64,000 nucleotides of DNA, from assembly GCA_023055505.1 (NCBI GenBank), contig JALIRH010000076.1:186001-250000 (forward strand), read 5' to 3'. Position 1 is the stretch's first letter. Each line of letters opens with the position of its first letter. The notes under the pieces are model-generated. The model had not been told where the DNA came from. It ran no database searches and saw only the letters and a program-made list of their open reading frames with translations. This DNA comes from Callipepla californica brunnescens (lineage: Eukaryota > Chordata > Aves > Galliformes > Odontophoridae). Made by a program: the position numbers and the translations under genes. This document shows, piece by piece, positions 1-11,598 of the stretch.

Positions 1-205
1 GACTTTTATTTTTTTTAATAACCTACAGAAATTGATTTTGCTTGGGTTGTGTCAGCCACTCAGAACTATTCCACACACTATGCATGAGGGTGGATATGGA
101 AATGTATCATATTGCATAGCTACAAATCTGGGATTTATCCTCTTAGCAAGGAATCAGAATCATCACAGAGTCAGAGAATCTCAAATGGGGAAACATCCAC
201 AATCA

Positions 206-1440
206 TAGAATCATAGAACGGCCTGGGTTGAAAAGGACCACAATGATCATCTAGTTTCAACCCCCCCCGCCATGTGCAGGGCAACCAGCCACTAGAGCAG
301 GCTGCCCAGTGCCACATCCAGCCTGGCCTTGAATGCCTCCAGGGATGGGGCATCCACAACCTCCCTGGGCAACCTGTTCCAGTGTGCCACCACCCTCTGT
401 GTGGAAAAACGTCCTCCTAATATATAACCTAAACCTCCCCTGTCTCAGTTTAAGACCATTCCCCTTTGTCCTATCATTATACACCCTTGTAAACAGGTGT
501 TCCCCCTCCTGTTTATACGCTCCCTTCAAGTACTGGAAGACCACAATGAGGTCTCCCCGGAGCCTTCTTTTCTCTAAGCAGAACAAGCCCAGTTCCCTCA
601 ACCTTTCCTCACAGGAGACGTGCTCCAGTGCTCTGATCATCTTCGTGGCACTCCTCTGGACCCGCTCCAGGAGCTCCACGTCCTTCCTGTACTGGGGTCC
701 CCAGGCCTGGACTCAGTACTGCAGATGGGGCCTCACAAGAGCTGAGTAGAGGAGGACAATCCCCTCCCTGTCCCTGCTGGCAACTCCTTTTTTAATGCAG
801 CCCAGAACACAGTTGGCCTTTCAGGCTGCAAGCGCGCACTGCCAACTCATGTCCAGCTTCTTGTCCACCAGGACCCCCAAGTCCTTCTCCTCTGGGCTGC
901 TCTCAAGGAGGTCTTCCCCCAGTTGGATAAATACCTGGGGTTGCCCTGACCCAAGTGCACCACCCTGCACCAGCCCCAAGACACCGACCCCTGAGGGACA
1001 CTGCTCGTGACCGGCCTCCACCCTGACACAGAACCATTAATCACAACCCTTGGCTGCGTTCAGCCAGCCAATTCCCAATCCATCCAACAGTCCATCCTTC
1101 AAATCCACACCTCTCCAATTTAGAGAGAAGGATGTGGTGAGGGACCATGTCAAAGGCATTGCAGAAGTCCAGGTAGATGACATCCATTGCCCTTCCCCCA
1201 TCCTCCAAAGCCATCACTCCATCACAGAAGGCCACCAGATTGGTCAGGCAAGATCTGCCCTTGGTGAAGCCATGCTGGCTGTCCTGAATCACCTCTTTGT
1301 CTCGTATGCACCTTAGCACAGTTTCTAGGAGGATCTGCTTCATGATCTTCCCAGGCACAGATGTGAGTCTCACCAGCCTGTAGCTCCCCAGATCTTCCTT
1401 TCTCCCCTTCTTAAAATCAGCAATAGAAACTACAATCACA
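206..1440 (-). mobile_element. CR1 LINE fragment, 3' part of ORF2 and 3' end
   Basis: Minus-strand CR1 remnant. The 3' end lies near 206, where short ATTCTATGA-type repeats typical of CR1 tails are seen in reverse. Reading leftward, 1439-1041 encodes part of the reverse transcriptase, including [10 protein letters not shown] and YLDFCNAFD (the motif A region, normally SKAFD). Then 679-257 encodes the C-terminal segment with LERVQRSATKMIRAL and KRRLRGDL. The frame is broken several times between these blocks, so this is an old, inactive copy. The 5' side is truncated near 1440. It differs much more from the three other CR1 copies in the window than they do from each other. Confidence 0.9.
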
Positions 1441-1444
1441 GGAG

Positions 1445-2189
1445 CTGGTATCCTCGTAGCATCCTCACAGAATCCTCAGACTCTAGAATCCTAGACATTA
1501 GCAACCTTATAATAACCCCATAGTATCAAATCACATTGTTTCCTCACCCCCACAGAGGGAAACTCTGTATGGAGCATGCTCACAATCCATGGTATCCGTC
1601 AGCGCTCCTTATGGAATGAATTATCTAGAATAACAAAGCACTGCCAATTACAAGTGCTCAGAGGTTCTTTCTCAAAAGACGGATTTTTAAGACTGCTTTT
1701 CATTCTAATTTGGATATGGGAAGGGATCTGAGATCTCAAACGTATATGAAAGGAATCCAACACCACTGTGTCCTTCAAAAAACCTCCTCCCTTTGCCACA
1801 CAGCGGGAACTATGAACAGAGGAAAAGTGAACCTTCATCCTGGTTTTCCATTACCCCCCGGGCAAGTTCCTAGGGACATCTAGGACCCTCCTGGAGATAC
1901 CGGGAGCCTCCAGGACCCTCACCAGGCCCCAGACACTTTAGCCCACCAGCACCCAGGATGTGTCTGCATGAGGGGTGACAGCCCTGGCAGGATGCAGTGT
2001 GACAGACACACGTGGCTCTGTGGTGTGACTATCACATGTACTTCTCCCTGTCCCCTGCTGATGTGTGCAGAGGGGCACACGGAGGTTGCTAGCTGAGGAC
2101 ATAACCAGGGGACACTTAGGGTGACGGGATGGACCCACAGCTTGGAGACAGCGGCCAGCTGCTGCAGACATTCATTTGGCAGGAAAGGA
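1445..2189. other. Unassigned sequence
   Basis: No recognisable gene or repeat. Short open frames at 1599-1838 and 1938-2171 (minus) have no familiar motif and no clear splice context. Some AGAATCCT-like repeats near 1465-1495 may be a decayed CR1 tail. Confidence 0.4.
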
Positions 2190-2551
2190 CACAGCGCAAC
2201 AGTAGTACTGTCAGGTAATTGAAATACATATTTTCATTACTGCTCCTAGAAGCTAAATTTTAACCCCAGGCATTCACACTTGAAACCAAATTCTTCCTGC
2301 ATCCTGCATAATTAAGGCAAATTTTGTTATCCTTTGGAAATACCTTGTACCTGAGTTTCTGCTCAAAAATAAGAAATAAAAAGAACTGTGTCAATTTATT
2401 TAACGGAACACTGTTAAATATGGCCCAGCAGAATAAGGCACAAAAAGTACATAAAATGCAAAAGCTGACATAAAAGTCAATGCGTTACTCTGAATGGAAT
2501 GTAGCAAAATTCAAGTAGTGCTGAGTATACTTATTTCTTGCAGTGGGAATT
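2190..2551 (-). repeat. Arm 1 of an inverted repeat with 15757-16102 (RANBP2 3' UTR-like)
   Basis: This block is the reverse complement of 15757-16102 with few differences, the largest being about 18 extra bases near 2447-2464. The partner lies on the RANBP2 side, just upstream of an AATAAA, so it may be 3' UTR. If so, this arm is a second copy of the RANBP2 3' end. The match ends abruptly at the TTAG near 2551. The next 24 bases repeat in direct orientation at about 15736-15760, so the order is locally flipped. Confidence 0.75.
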
Positions 2552-2691
2552 AGCACGAAATATCTGTATGAAGTTCCTGGCGTATTTCCTCCTGCCAGGA
2601 TCTGGGATGAGAAGGGTGATAATGTTCTTTGTCAGAGATCTGTGCATTCTGAAACAGAAGTTCTTTTGGGAAAGAACGTATTACAGGTAAT
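2552..2691 (+). other. Exon-like open segment, unrecognised
   Basis: An open frame runs from a TTTCTTGCAG at about 2532-2541, a possible acceptor, to an ACAG|GTAATA at about 2687, a possible donor. It starts GISTKYLYEV and includes a PPARIWDEKGDN stretch. I do not recognise the protein. Because its beginning coincides with the inverted-repeat breakpoint, it may be a chance open frame. Confidence 0.25.
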
Positions 2692-4961
2692 AATTTTGTT
2701 TGCCAGCCCTGTAATGCAGCAATAGCTATATTTACCGAAGTTCTTTTAAATACTCTGGTAAGTTTTTCCATCCAAGAGCACATCCAAATCCCATCAAAGT
2801 TTGTGGGAACCTGCTAACTTATTCAGGCTTACATTACAGCTATAGGGACCGTGGGGCACTTGAAGGAAGTGCTTATATCCAAACACCTTTCATCAGAGCA
2901 TCTCTTTAACGTTTTTTCTCTGTTAGCCTAGACAGTGTAATGGGCATCCTCACTCCTTGGAAATGCTTATTTCTTCAGATGGGAGTTGAGAAGCATTGGA
3001 CCAAGTCTGTGCCATAGCACAACCCGTGCTCAGCAGATGAGAGGGGTGATGATGTATCCGGGCACTTTTGCATTCACAGCTCACTGCACTCGAATACTTG
3101 GACACTAGGAAGGGGTGTGTGGTTTCTGCTGAATCTCTCCTCTGAGTTTACTGAAGCAGAGCAGCTTTCATGAAGCCTTGGCTCTTTCCACCTCTCTGTG
3201 GGCTTGAGATATGATATGGCACTGCCCCTTGAGCCTCTCAGATCTCTGCCTTATGAATGCAGGTGGTTGAAGAACTGAACCCTCTTATCTTCAGGTGCTG
3301 CAGATGATTTGAGGGCTGGTTATTGAGAATTGGTTCTTGTACTGTAGTTTGGTGGTCACTAAATGGCCTGGAATACCCAAACCTGTGCCAGGGGTTGTAC
3401 TGAGTTAATGTTACTTAAAAAAACAAAATTTTTATGATGGAATGAGGAGTGAAGTGCATTAGGTCTGTGCTAAACAGGAAGAGTCCTCCTTTGCCCTCAT
3501 TGTGCCTCAGCTACTGAGAGTGGCCAACCACTCTCCCTGGTTCCTAAGAGCTGGCATCCCCTGTCACACTCACTGGCCCTGTTGTTACAGCAGATTACTG
3601 TGACTCTCAAAGCACATCTCTTCTCCTCTTTTTTTCTCTTTATATGTCAGAAGAACCTACTGAAAGCTGTAGACACCTGACAGAATTGTGAATGCTGAAA
3701 AGTCACAGTGTTAAGCTTGCTCTACTAACCAGGTCATCTCCTGTGCAGATCTGGGTTAATATAACCATGGAAACAATTACATACTCTCACAACAGTAGCG
3801 TAGATGGCTCAGAAGTTTTCTTTGAATTTGTGGGGGAAATAAAGATCATGCCACTGGTATTCTTTTAGCGCTTCTGAAATTCACGTCTTTCTAAAACTGG
3901 ATAGTTCCTGCTCTGAAACAGATTTGCTTTCCACTACATTTTTGCTCCCTAAGGGTGTGCTTTGAAAGCATAGATTTGGAACATTTGTATCTCGAAGCAG
4001 GAAGCAAGAACATGTCATTTCTTCAGAAGTTACTTTGTTTATGGAGCTTTCCTCCCAAGTAGGTGTACCTGAAACACTGCTAGTTGTTTCCCTGCTTCCA
4101 GGTGGTTTCCTTAATTGCAAGTTTCCCCAGTGCAGAGATAGAACTTCAGCTTTAATTACCTTTAGAGTAGTGCATGAGGTTGTGGTTTTTTTTTCCTTTT
4201 GTTGCCTAATCTCAAGCTGCATCAGCTGTTGCAGAGTTAAACGAGCATTTTGTCATTAGCATAATGACAAAGAACATAAGACAGGAACAGCTCGCCTGGC
4301 ATGCCCATATGTAATGGGAATGTAGCTGGTGTTTGTCCTCAATGACTTGGTTGAGCACCTTGCCACTGCTGTGTCTTGGATACATCCCTGCAGGGATGGT
4401 GAACCTTTGCAGGGTCTGGACGTTGGTAAGCAGGCAAGTGGAAGGAGCAAGGGAGAACTTCAGTAAGAAAAGGCCTTCAAACTGCTTTTTAAACTGCTTT
4501 CAAGAAGAAAAATAAATGGTTTAATGAAATGTTCTTTGTAACACCAGTGCCTGGAAAACCATTTGTTTTGATCTGTGAGACTTTATTTAGATTAACAGTT
4601 ACCCTAAAACCATAATAGCCATTATAAAGTGCGATCGTTCCCATCCTAAGAGTTTGGGAGTAATTGGATTTGTCTGGGCTGCAGTTGGTGAAGTGCTCAC
4701 CTCCCAGCACCTGGGACCAGCAGCACTTAGTTGGGTCTCAGCTGCGCAGCGCAGCCACTTCTGTCTGGCTGCAGCAGCAGGAAGGAGCAGGCGGTCTCAG
4801 GCTGATTAGCTGTCACTGGTCCAGTTGATGATTTTCTCTTTTTAGCTATTTCCCTGAGTTTGTAATGCTGTAAAAGAACAGCACTGGAAAACAAACAAAC
4901 AAAACAAAATGTGCCGCCACGCTTTAAGCAAGAAGAGAGCCTGAGTTTGGACACTCCATGT
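2692..4961. other. Unassigned sequence left of CR1 copy 1
   Basis: No confident gene. The minus-strand frame 4222-3881 is open for 113 codons and looks exon-like in composition (serine/threonine/glutamate-rich, with TPTWEESSINKVTSEE). It has no family I can name. It could be a leftover exon of a decayed gene or a chance frame. Plus-strand sequence before 4961 runs straight into the 5' end of CR1 copy 1. Confidence 0.35.
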
Positions 4962-5468
4962 CCTCGAGTTCTACCGCTTTGGATCGGCACAACTGGAGCT
5001 GCAGTGACAAATTTTGAGGTGAAGAGGGGTTTTTCGGGAGGTTTCTGTCACAGGGGAACCGAGGGAGAGCGGGCAGTCCCTTCAGCTCTCGGCAGCTCTC
5101 TCGCGAGAGGCTGACGTGGCGTAGGCGTTGCCCGGGAAACGGCATCCCCGCCCACACCTTCAGCTCTGAAAAGGCCTCAGGGAGGGCAGCAACACGTCAA
5201 CACCAGGCACAAGGAGGAGCTAACTACCTGTGAGTATCACCCCTCTCTATTATACTGAAGCTAGGTGCTAAGTGTGGGAGCTTGTGTAGTAGGGTGTAGG
5301 ATTTCTATTCCTCCTCTCTTGTGAAATCATCCTATTTATTACTGGTGTCTGTGTTCTCACAGTTGTGTTCTACTTTTTTGTTTATTTCATTTTTATTTAT
5401 CTTATTATCATCATTCATACGTATATATTTATTTATTCTTTTTTATTTATTATTCTTATTTCTGTACC

Positions 5469-6299
5469 ATGGTCTCTACCAGACAGAGGGCTTGCCGTAA
5501 AAAGATGGTGGCGACCCAGACAGAAGGTCTGCCTAGAAATGTGGCTACACAGGTCTCTGGTTGCAGTGAGTGCCAGAGCCTGCTGCTGCTGGAGGAGGAT
5601 GGTAAGCAGATCTCCTGCATGAGGTGTGAACAGGTTGAAGATCTGCTTAGCATGGTGATAGAACTGAAAGAGGAGGTTGAGAGACTGAGGGCCATCAGGG
5701 ACTGCGAGCAGGAAATTGACTGGTGGAGTAGCTCCCTCGAGTGCCAGAGAGAAAGGCACCCGGGTGATCCCCCGAATTTGGTGGTGGACTCCCTGACCTG
5801 CCCCCGTCAGGTTGAGGGGGGGTATCTGAGGGGTGGGGAGGGCTGGCAGAGAGTCCCAGCTCGGTACTGTAGGCGATCTCCCCCTCTGCCTACATCGTCT
5901 CCTCAAGTCCCTCTAAACAATAGGTTTGCAGTGTTGGATGTTGAAGGAGAAATAAGGGGGGAGGAGCGGGAAGATTCTCCCAAGAAGTCACCAATGGCAA
6001 GGCAGTCGACTCCGTGCATTGAGACTGCCGCTGCCAAGAAGGAAAGAAAGGTGATCGTGGTGGGTGGCTCCCTTCTCAGGGGTACTGAGGGCCCCATTTG
6101 CAGACCAGACCCGTGCCGTAGGGAAGTGTGCTGTCTCCCTGGGGCCCGGGTTAGAGACATAACTATTGCTATTACGGAAACATGGTGGGACCCCTCCCAT
6201 GACTGGAGTACTGGGATGGATGGCTACAAGCTCTTCAGAAGGGATAGGCGGGGGAAAAAAGGGTGGTGGCATAGCTCTCTATATCAAAGAGTGTCTTGA
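5469..6299 (+). pseudogene. CR1 copy 1 ORF1-endonuclease chimera, first part (frameshifted)
   Basis: Starts MVSTRQRACRKK after the 5' UTR. Residues 32-53 carry CSEC and CMRC (CxxC...CxxC, zinc-binding-like). About 55-80 is a short coiled coil with LSMVIELKEEVERLR. About 194-230 is the start of the CR1 ORF1 esterase domain (VIVVGGSLLRGTEGPI). At about residue 231 the frame passes directly into endonuclease sequence (ITETWWDPSHDW), skipping the rest of the esterase and the N-terminal half of the endonuclease. An extra G near 6250 shifts the frame and the ORF ends at 6299. The endonuclease continues in the other frame from about 6250 to 6885. Copy 2 has the same fusion without the frameshift. 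Confidence 0.85.
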
Positions 6300-6885
6300 T
6301 GTTGAAGAGCTTGAGGTTGGAAATGACCAAGTGGAGTGTCTGTGGGTAAGGATCAGGGGGATGGTCTGTAGGAGTGACATCGTGGTGGGGCTCTGTTACA
6401 GACCGCCTAGCCAAGATGAAGAGATAGATGAGGTGTTCTACAAACAACTAGTAGATGTTGCACGATGGCCAGCGCTCATGGGGGACTTCAACTTCCCTGA
6501 TATATGCTGGAAATATAATTCTGCACAGAGGAAGCAGTCCATGAGATTTCTGGAGTGTGTGGAAGATTGCTTCCTGACACAGCTGGTGCAAGAACCTATC
6601 AGGGGAGGTGCCCTGCTAGACCTGCTCTTCACTAACAGAGAAGGACTAGTAGGAGATGTGAAGGTTGGGGATCGTCTTGGCCAGAGTGGCCATGAAATGG
6701 TAGAGTTTGCTATTCTTGGTGACATCAAGAGGGTGACTAGCAAAACTGCTACCTTGGACTTCCGGAGGGCAGACTTTGACCTGTTCAGGACGCTTGTTGC
6801 AAGGGTCCCTTGGGACTCGCTCCTGAGGGGTAAAGGGGTCCAGGAAGCCTGGGTCCTCCTCAAGATGGAAATCTTAAAGGCATAG
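6250..6885 (+). pseudogene. CR1 copy 1 endonuclease C-terminal part
   Basis: Continuation of the endonuclease after the frameshift. It contains GGGIALYIKE, VVGLCYRPPS, LMGDFNFPDICW and LLDLLFTNREG, all typical of the CR1 apurinic-like endonuclease. The usual catalytic SDH motif near the C-terminus reads SGH here (GQSGHEMVEF, near 6682-6711), as in copy 2, whereas copy 3 keeps SDH. The frame ends with ILKA followed by TAG at 6883-6885. The next codon continues the same frame into the RT ORF. Two codons are lost near 6474 relative to copy 2. Confidence 0.85.
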
Positions 6886-8841
6886 GTGCAGGCTGTCCCT
6901 GAGTCCCGTAAGTCAAGCTGGAGGGGAAAAAGGCCAGTGTGGATGAACCGGGATCTTTTGTTGAGACTCCGGGAGAAAAAGAGAGTCTATGCCCTCTGGA
7001 AGATGGGACAGACTACTTGGGGAGACTACAGGGAACTTGCCAAGATTTGCAGGCAGGAAGTTAGAAATGCAAAAGCCCAGCTTGAACTTAGACTGGCTAC
7101 TGCAGTAAAGGAGAACAAAAAATCCTTTTATAAATATATTAACAGTAAAAGAAGAACTAAGGAGAATTTCCCTGCTTTACTTGATGCGGCAGGGAATGTA
7201 ACCACAGAGGATAAGGAAAAGGCTGAGGTTCTCAATGCCTTCTTCACGTCTGTCTTTAATAGACAGACCAGTTATCCTCAGGATACTTCTCGCCCTGACC
7301 TGGAAGTCTGGGACGAAGCGCATCATACACCCCCTGTGATCCTAGCAGAGACAGTCAGAGACCTGCTCCTCCATTTGAACTGCCACAAGTCCATGGGGCC
7401 AGATGGGATCCACCCAAGGGTGCTAAGGGAGCTGGCAGAGGTGATTACCAAGCCGCTTTCTGCCATCTATCAGCATTCCTGGTCATCTGGAGAGGTCCTG
7501 CAAGATTGGAGGCTTGCCGATGTGACTCCCATCTACAGGAAAGGCCGTAAGGAAGATCCGGGGAACTACAGGCCTGTCAGCCTGACCTCGGTATCAGGGA
7601 AAGTTATGGAGCAATTGATCTTGAGGGAGATCACACGGCACGTGCGTGGCAATCAGGGGATCAGACCCAGCCAGCACGGGTTCACAAAGGGCAGGTCGTG
7701 CTTGTCCAACCTCATCTCCTTCTACGACTGGGTGACCAGACTGGTAGATGAGGGAAAGGCTGTTGATGTAGTCTACCTGGACTTCAGCAAAGCCTTTGAC
7801 ACGGTCTCCCACAGTATTCTCCTGCAGAAGCTGGCAGCCCATGGTGTGGACAGGTTCCCTCTTCTCTGGGTTGAGAATTGGCTAGAGGGCCGTGCCCAGC
7901 GGGTAGTGGTTAATGGATTCAAGTCCAGCTGGCGTCCTGTCACGAGTGGTGTCCCCCAAGGGTCGGTATTGGGGCCCGTCTTGTTTAATATCTTTATTGA
8001 TGACCTGGATGAGGGGATTGAGTGTACCCTCAGCAAGTTTGCGGATGACACCAAGTTGGGAGGATGTGTCGATCTGCCTGAGGGTAGGGAGGCCCTTCAG
8101 CGGGATCTGGATAGGCTAGACAGTTGGGCTGAGGTCAATGGGATGAGGTTCAATAAGGCCAAGTGCCGGGTCCTGCACTTTGGCCACAATAACCCCATGC
8201 AATGCTATAGGCTTGGGGCAGAATGGCTTGAGGAGTGTATAGAGGAAAAGGACCTGGGGGTGTTGGTTGATGCTCGGCTCAATATGAGCCGGCAGTGTGC
8301 CCAGGTGGCCAAGAAGGCCAATGGCATCCTGGCCTGTATTAGGAATAGTGTGGCCAGCAGGAGCAGGGAGGTGATCATCCCCCTGTACTCAGCTCTGGTG
8401 CGGCCGTACCTCGAGTACTGCGTTCAGTTTTGGGCCCCTCACTACAAGAAAGACGTTGAGGCCCTGGAGCGTGTTCAGAGAAGGGCAACAAAACTGGTGA
8501 GGGGTCTGGAGCACAAGTCTTACGAGGAGCGGCTGTGGGAGCTGGGATTGTTTAGTTTGGGGAAAAGGAGGCTTAGAGGAGACCTCACTGCACTCTACCA
8601 CTTCCTGAAGGGAGGCTGTGGTAAGGAGGGGGTCGGCCTCTTCTCCCAGGTAACTAATGACAGGACAAGAGGGAATGGCCACAAGTTGTGCCGGGGAAGA
8701 TTTAGATTAGACTTGAGGAAAAATTTTTTCTCTGAGAGAGTGGTCCGGCACTGGAATGGCCTGCCTAGGGAGGTGGTTGAGGCACCATCCCTAGCGCTGT
8801 TCAAGAAGCGTTTAGATGAGGTGCTGAGGGATTTGATTTAG
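6886..8841 (+). CDS. CR1 copy 1 reverse transcriptase ORF (651 codons open)
   Basis: Open for 651 codons in the same frame as the endonuclease, separated from it only by the TAG at 6883-6885. It begins with a GTG codon; a real start is unknown, and the first ATG is a little downstream (VWMNRDLL). RT motifs are complete: YLDFSKAFD with the catalytic Asp near residue 299, [11 protein letters not shown] near 354-364, and FADD with Asp near 387-388. The C-terminal CR1 domain follows ([33 protein letters not shown]). The frame closes at 8839-8841, shortly before the tail. It looks potentially functional as an RT but would need readthrough, reinitiation or trans supply of endonuclease. ORF1 and endonuclease in this copy are defective. 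Confidence 0.85.
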   Translation: MQAVPESRKSSWRGKRPVWMNRDLLLRLREKKRVYALWKMGQTTWGDYRELAKICRQEVRNAKAQLELRLATAVKENKKSFYKYINSKRRTKENFPALLDAAGNVTTEDKEKAEVLNAFFTSVFNRQTSYPQDTSRPDLEVWDEAHHTPPVILAETVRDLLLHLNCHKSMGPDGIHPRVLRELAEVITKPLSAIYQHSWSSGEVLQDWRLADVTPIYRKGRKEDPGNYRPVSLTSVSGKVMEQLILREITRHVRGNQGIRPSQHGFTKGRSCLSNLISFYDWVTRLVDEGKAVDVVYLDFSKAFDTVSHSILLQKLAAHGVDRFPLLWVENWLEGRAQRVVVNGFKSSWRPVTSGVPQGSVLGPVLFNIFIDDLDEGIECTLSKFADDTKLGGCVDLPEGREALQRDLDRLDSWAEVNGMRFNKAKCRVLHFGHNNPMQCYRLGAEWLEECIEEKDLGVLVDARLNMSRQCAQVAKKANGILACIRNSVASRSREVIIPLYSALVRPYLEYCVQFWAPHYKKDVEALERVQRRATKLVRGLEHKSYEERLWELGLFSLGKRRLRGDLTALYHFLKGGCGKEGVGLFSQVTNDRTRGNGHKLCRGRFRLDLRKNFFSERVVRHWNGLPREVVEAPSLALFKKRLDEVLRDLI

Positions 8842-8935
8842 TAGTTTGGTTGGTAGGGATGGTGGTGTGAGGATGGTTGGACTAGATGATCTTGTAGGTC
8901 CTTTCCAATCTAATGAATCTATGAATCTATCTATA

Positions 8936-9883
8936 AACTTGATACTGCAGGACAGCTCAGCTTTCACAGAAAGCAGAAGAAACAAAGTGTGGCTTTAAAG
9001 ACCTTGAAACGTCTGTGACAGATGCCAGGACAAAACCAGCAGAAGAAGAAACTACAGGCTCTGTTTGTGCCAGTGGTACTTCTGATTCGGTGATAAAGCC
9101 GCATGGTGAAGATACTGCACCTGCTCTGGAACGGAGTGAGCATGAGTTGCGTGAAGAAGCAAGTTTAAGTGGCTGTGTATACGCATTACCTCTTGCAAGT
9201 AGCCCTGTAAGGAAAAGTCTGTCTCGAATTGGAGAGTTTGCAGCCTGCAGCTTACAATCTGCCTCGAGTCCATCCAGTTCTCCTGCCAAGCAGAGCCAGA
9301 GTGGAGCATCTCTTGAAAGCATAGGATGTTGCACACTCATTTAGGCAAGCTTTTGGTGATGCAAGGCAAGCTGCAGAGAAAGTTACCTAGATAATGCTTC
9401 ATTTTTCTTGTACGAATACGGAAAAAGAATCTCTGTGTGGTAAGAAAACGGTAGCTGTACTGGATTCAACAACTAGGGAAAGAACTGGCCTCAGCCATGG
9501 AGATGATGCTTCCAGTGCCACTGTAGAAGCTTTAGATGTATCGAGCACCTGTGGAAGGCCAACAGAGACAGTGGTTTCTCCTCCAAAGTTTGTATTCAGA
9601 TCTGAGTCTGTCAGGAGCATTTTCAGTGCTGAAAAGTCAGAGATGTTCAAAGTTGGAAATACTTCAGGCACCGGTTCCCTCTTTGGGTTCAGCTTTAAAC
9701 CTCCAGGAAAAAGCAGAGACAGTATCCTGACATTTCAGAAAGCAGAGCAGAAAGAAATGGGGGTGGCTGAACTCCCAAAAAGCTCTAGCGCATCTCGGAA
9801 ACCTTCAGGCAGCAAGGCATCCAACTCGGCCCCTTCAGCACTGGATGGGCCCTCCAACTTCTCATTTAAAGTTCTGGAAAAAG
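8936..9883 (+). pseudogene. RANBP2: RANBP2 large exon, 3' part (RanBD3 deleted)
   Basis: Starts with KLDTAGQ-like coding, then an indel and AEETKCGFKDL, matching the sequence just after the second RanBD of RANBP2. It continues through PLASSPVRKSL to SGASLES (about 9340). There RANBP2 should enter RanBD3, but the sequence jumps to the end of that domain (about 9351, FGDARQAAEK in another frame), so about 120 residues are missing. Stops at 9342-9344 and near 9391 follow. A long open stretch 9394-9883 ([23 protein letters not shown]) matches the FG-containing region upstream of the SUMO-ligase segment. The exon ends at 9883 with GAAAAAG|GTGAGT. Confidence 0.88.
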
Positions 9884-9959
9884 GTGAGTGTTAATTGAAC
9901 TCATAATGTATCCAAGTGTGTGCCTCACTAGTCAGTCAGCCACTAATGCTGGCTGCATT

Positions 9960-9993
<34 letters not shown>

Positions 9994-11598
9994 CTTAACG
10001 TGTTGTTTCTTTCAGTTCTAATGCATGTAGGATATTATTCAAATTCCAGAGTTGCAACCTGAGTGAATATTAAGTGGTAGTTACTTACACGTAAAAATAC
10101 AAGCCTGCGTTATGCAGGATCCTGTGTTACCTTTGAGTGAGATGGAGAATTGCAGGCAGGACTTGGGGATCTTTATGGAAGCGATGGTTAAAATGTCAGG
10201 GTTGAGTGCTTGAAGCGCATTTTTTGGCTTGAACTGGTAGCAAACGTGCAGAGGCTTCACTCTGACTGGTGAATGACAAAAACAGCACTCGTGCCTAAGC
10301 TGAGGCTTGAATTATCCCTGTGACTGGGTGGATGGGTATTCTGAAACTATGCTCGGTACATTTACTTGAAGTAGTGGGTGAGTGGTCTGTGCAGTTTCAG
10401 ATGCACAACCAGTGGCTTAGTTGGCTGGATTTTACTGATAGAGGACTTCATGTGCTGCTTCCTCCCATTGCAGGACTGCATCACCAAGTGAAATGTGCCA
10501 GTTCTGCTTGTGTCAAACTAGCGACTTTGTGTTAAAGAAGGGAGGAGAAAAAGCTGTGTCATAACATCAGTAGTGATATTTCTCCTTGCTGGGAAAGCTA
10601 GTTAAATTTCAGAAAGCTGAGAGCAGTATTTTCGCTGCTTTGGTATCATGGAACTAAAAGATTTCTTCTAGAACAAATTTCAGTAACTGCTGTTATGGCA
10701 AAAAGTTGAGATTAGTCAGTAAAAAGCATAGGCTTCCCAGGAGTAACTTGAAATAAGTTCTGTTCTGTTGCTATTTGATATCATCTGGAATGAGAAACGC
10801 TCGAAGCTCTGCAATAGCACACACGACTGCAGACAGCTTTAATTCTGTGACTCTCTTTTTCAGGGGTGGATTGTACTTTTCCTCCGTAGGTGATACCTCT
10901 ATGTCTGTACCTCTTGTCTATATCCGTGTTTTGTTTAGTGTAAGGACACAAGTAATCCTCGTACCACTATAAAAATGCTGACCTGATCCTGACCTGCAAT
11001 GTGAATTTCAAAGGCAGCAGGATAGGACGTAGCTGGGTATGCAGGTTAGAACTTGTTCCATCTTAGCACGGTTGGTAACTTTTGTCTGTTCTAGCATTCT
11101 GTAACTGTGACTGTTTTTCCAGTGGACAGCTAGAAAATACATAAGCTTCAAATGTGTTTTTAGCGACTGCAGTAATAATTCAGCCTTGTGACGTGGGCAA
11201 TGGGGAGCTGGTGCTGCTAGTATGAGTAGAACCAACAGGCACTGATACTACTGAGAGTGGTAAAAATTGTCATCTTCCCTTTGGCCAACAACCTTCCGTC
11301 TCCCTTTCCAAATCTGCTTTGTGGGACTCTTAACTCAAACGGACAAGGTGCTTGTTTTCTGAAAAGGTGAAACCTGTGCCATAAATAAACGTAGGCAGAG
11401 AAAGTGTCAGTAGTGTAATAAAGCACCTGTACGTTGATAAGAATTGGAAGCTTACTTGCTGATGTGTAAAGTTCTTCAAACATACGTGGAAGTCTTGCGT
11501 GCGTGGCCAGGCTTGTGAGTCTGAAGGGCTTACCAAACTTGGACTTGTGTCTGTGTGTGGAGAATTCTGAGAACTCCCGCTTGTTTCCTGTATTTCAG
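9884..11598 (+). other. RANBP2 intron (plus strand)
   Basis: Intron between two RANBP2 exons, GTGAGT to TTTCAG. It contains a poly-T run at about 9961-9991. No other gene or repeat is recognised. Confidence 0.6.

Larger units (their letters stand above)
4962..8934 (+). mobile_element. CR1 LINE copy 1, near full length (3.97 kb)
   Basis: Runs from CCTCGAGTTCTACC to a short AATCTATG-type tail. It has a GC-rich 5' UTR, an AT-rich patch (5370-5465), an ORF1/endonuclease chimera, an RT ORF and a short 3' UTR. Copy 2 (19536-23510, minus) is nearly identical from end to end but has different flanks. Immediately 3' of the tail the sequence resumes as RANBP2 coding (8936 onward), while the 5' flank is unrelated to RANBP2. 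It differs from copy 2 by one extra G in a G-run near 6248-6252 (frameshift) and by loss of six bases near 6474. The two copies form a 4-kb inverted repeat about 10.6 kb apart. Confidence 0.95.

Noticed and set aside
5365..5622. 85-codon hydrophobic frame in the CR1 5' region
   Set aside because: It arises from an AT-rich patch and overlaps the real chimeric ORF in another frame. The same shadow appears in copy 2.
7594..8054. Minus-strand frames within CR1 copy 1 (and mirrors in copy 2)
   Set aside because: Antisense shadows of the RT ORF, with no independent features.
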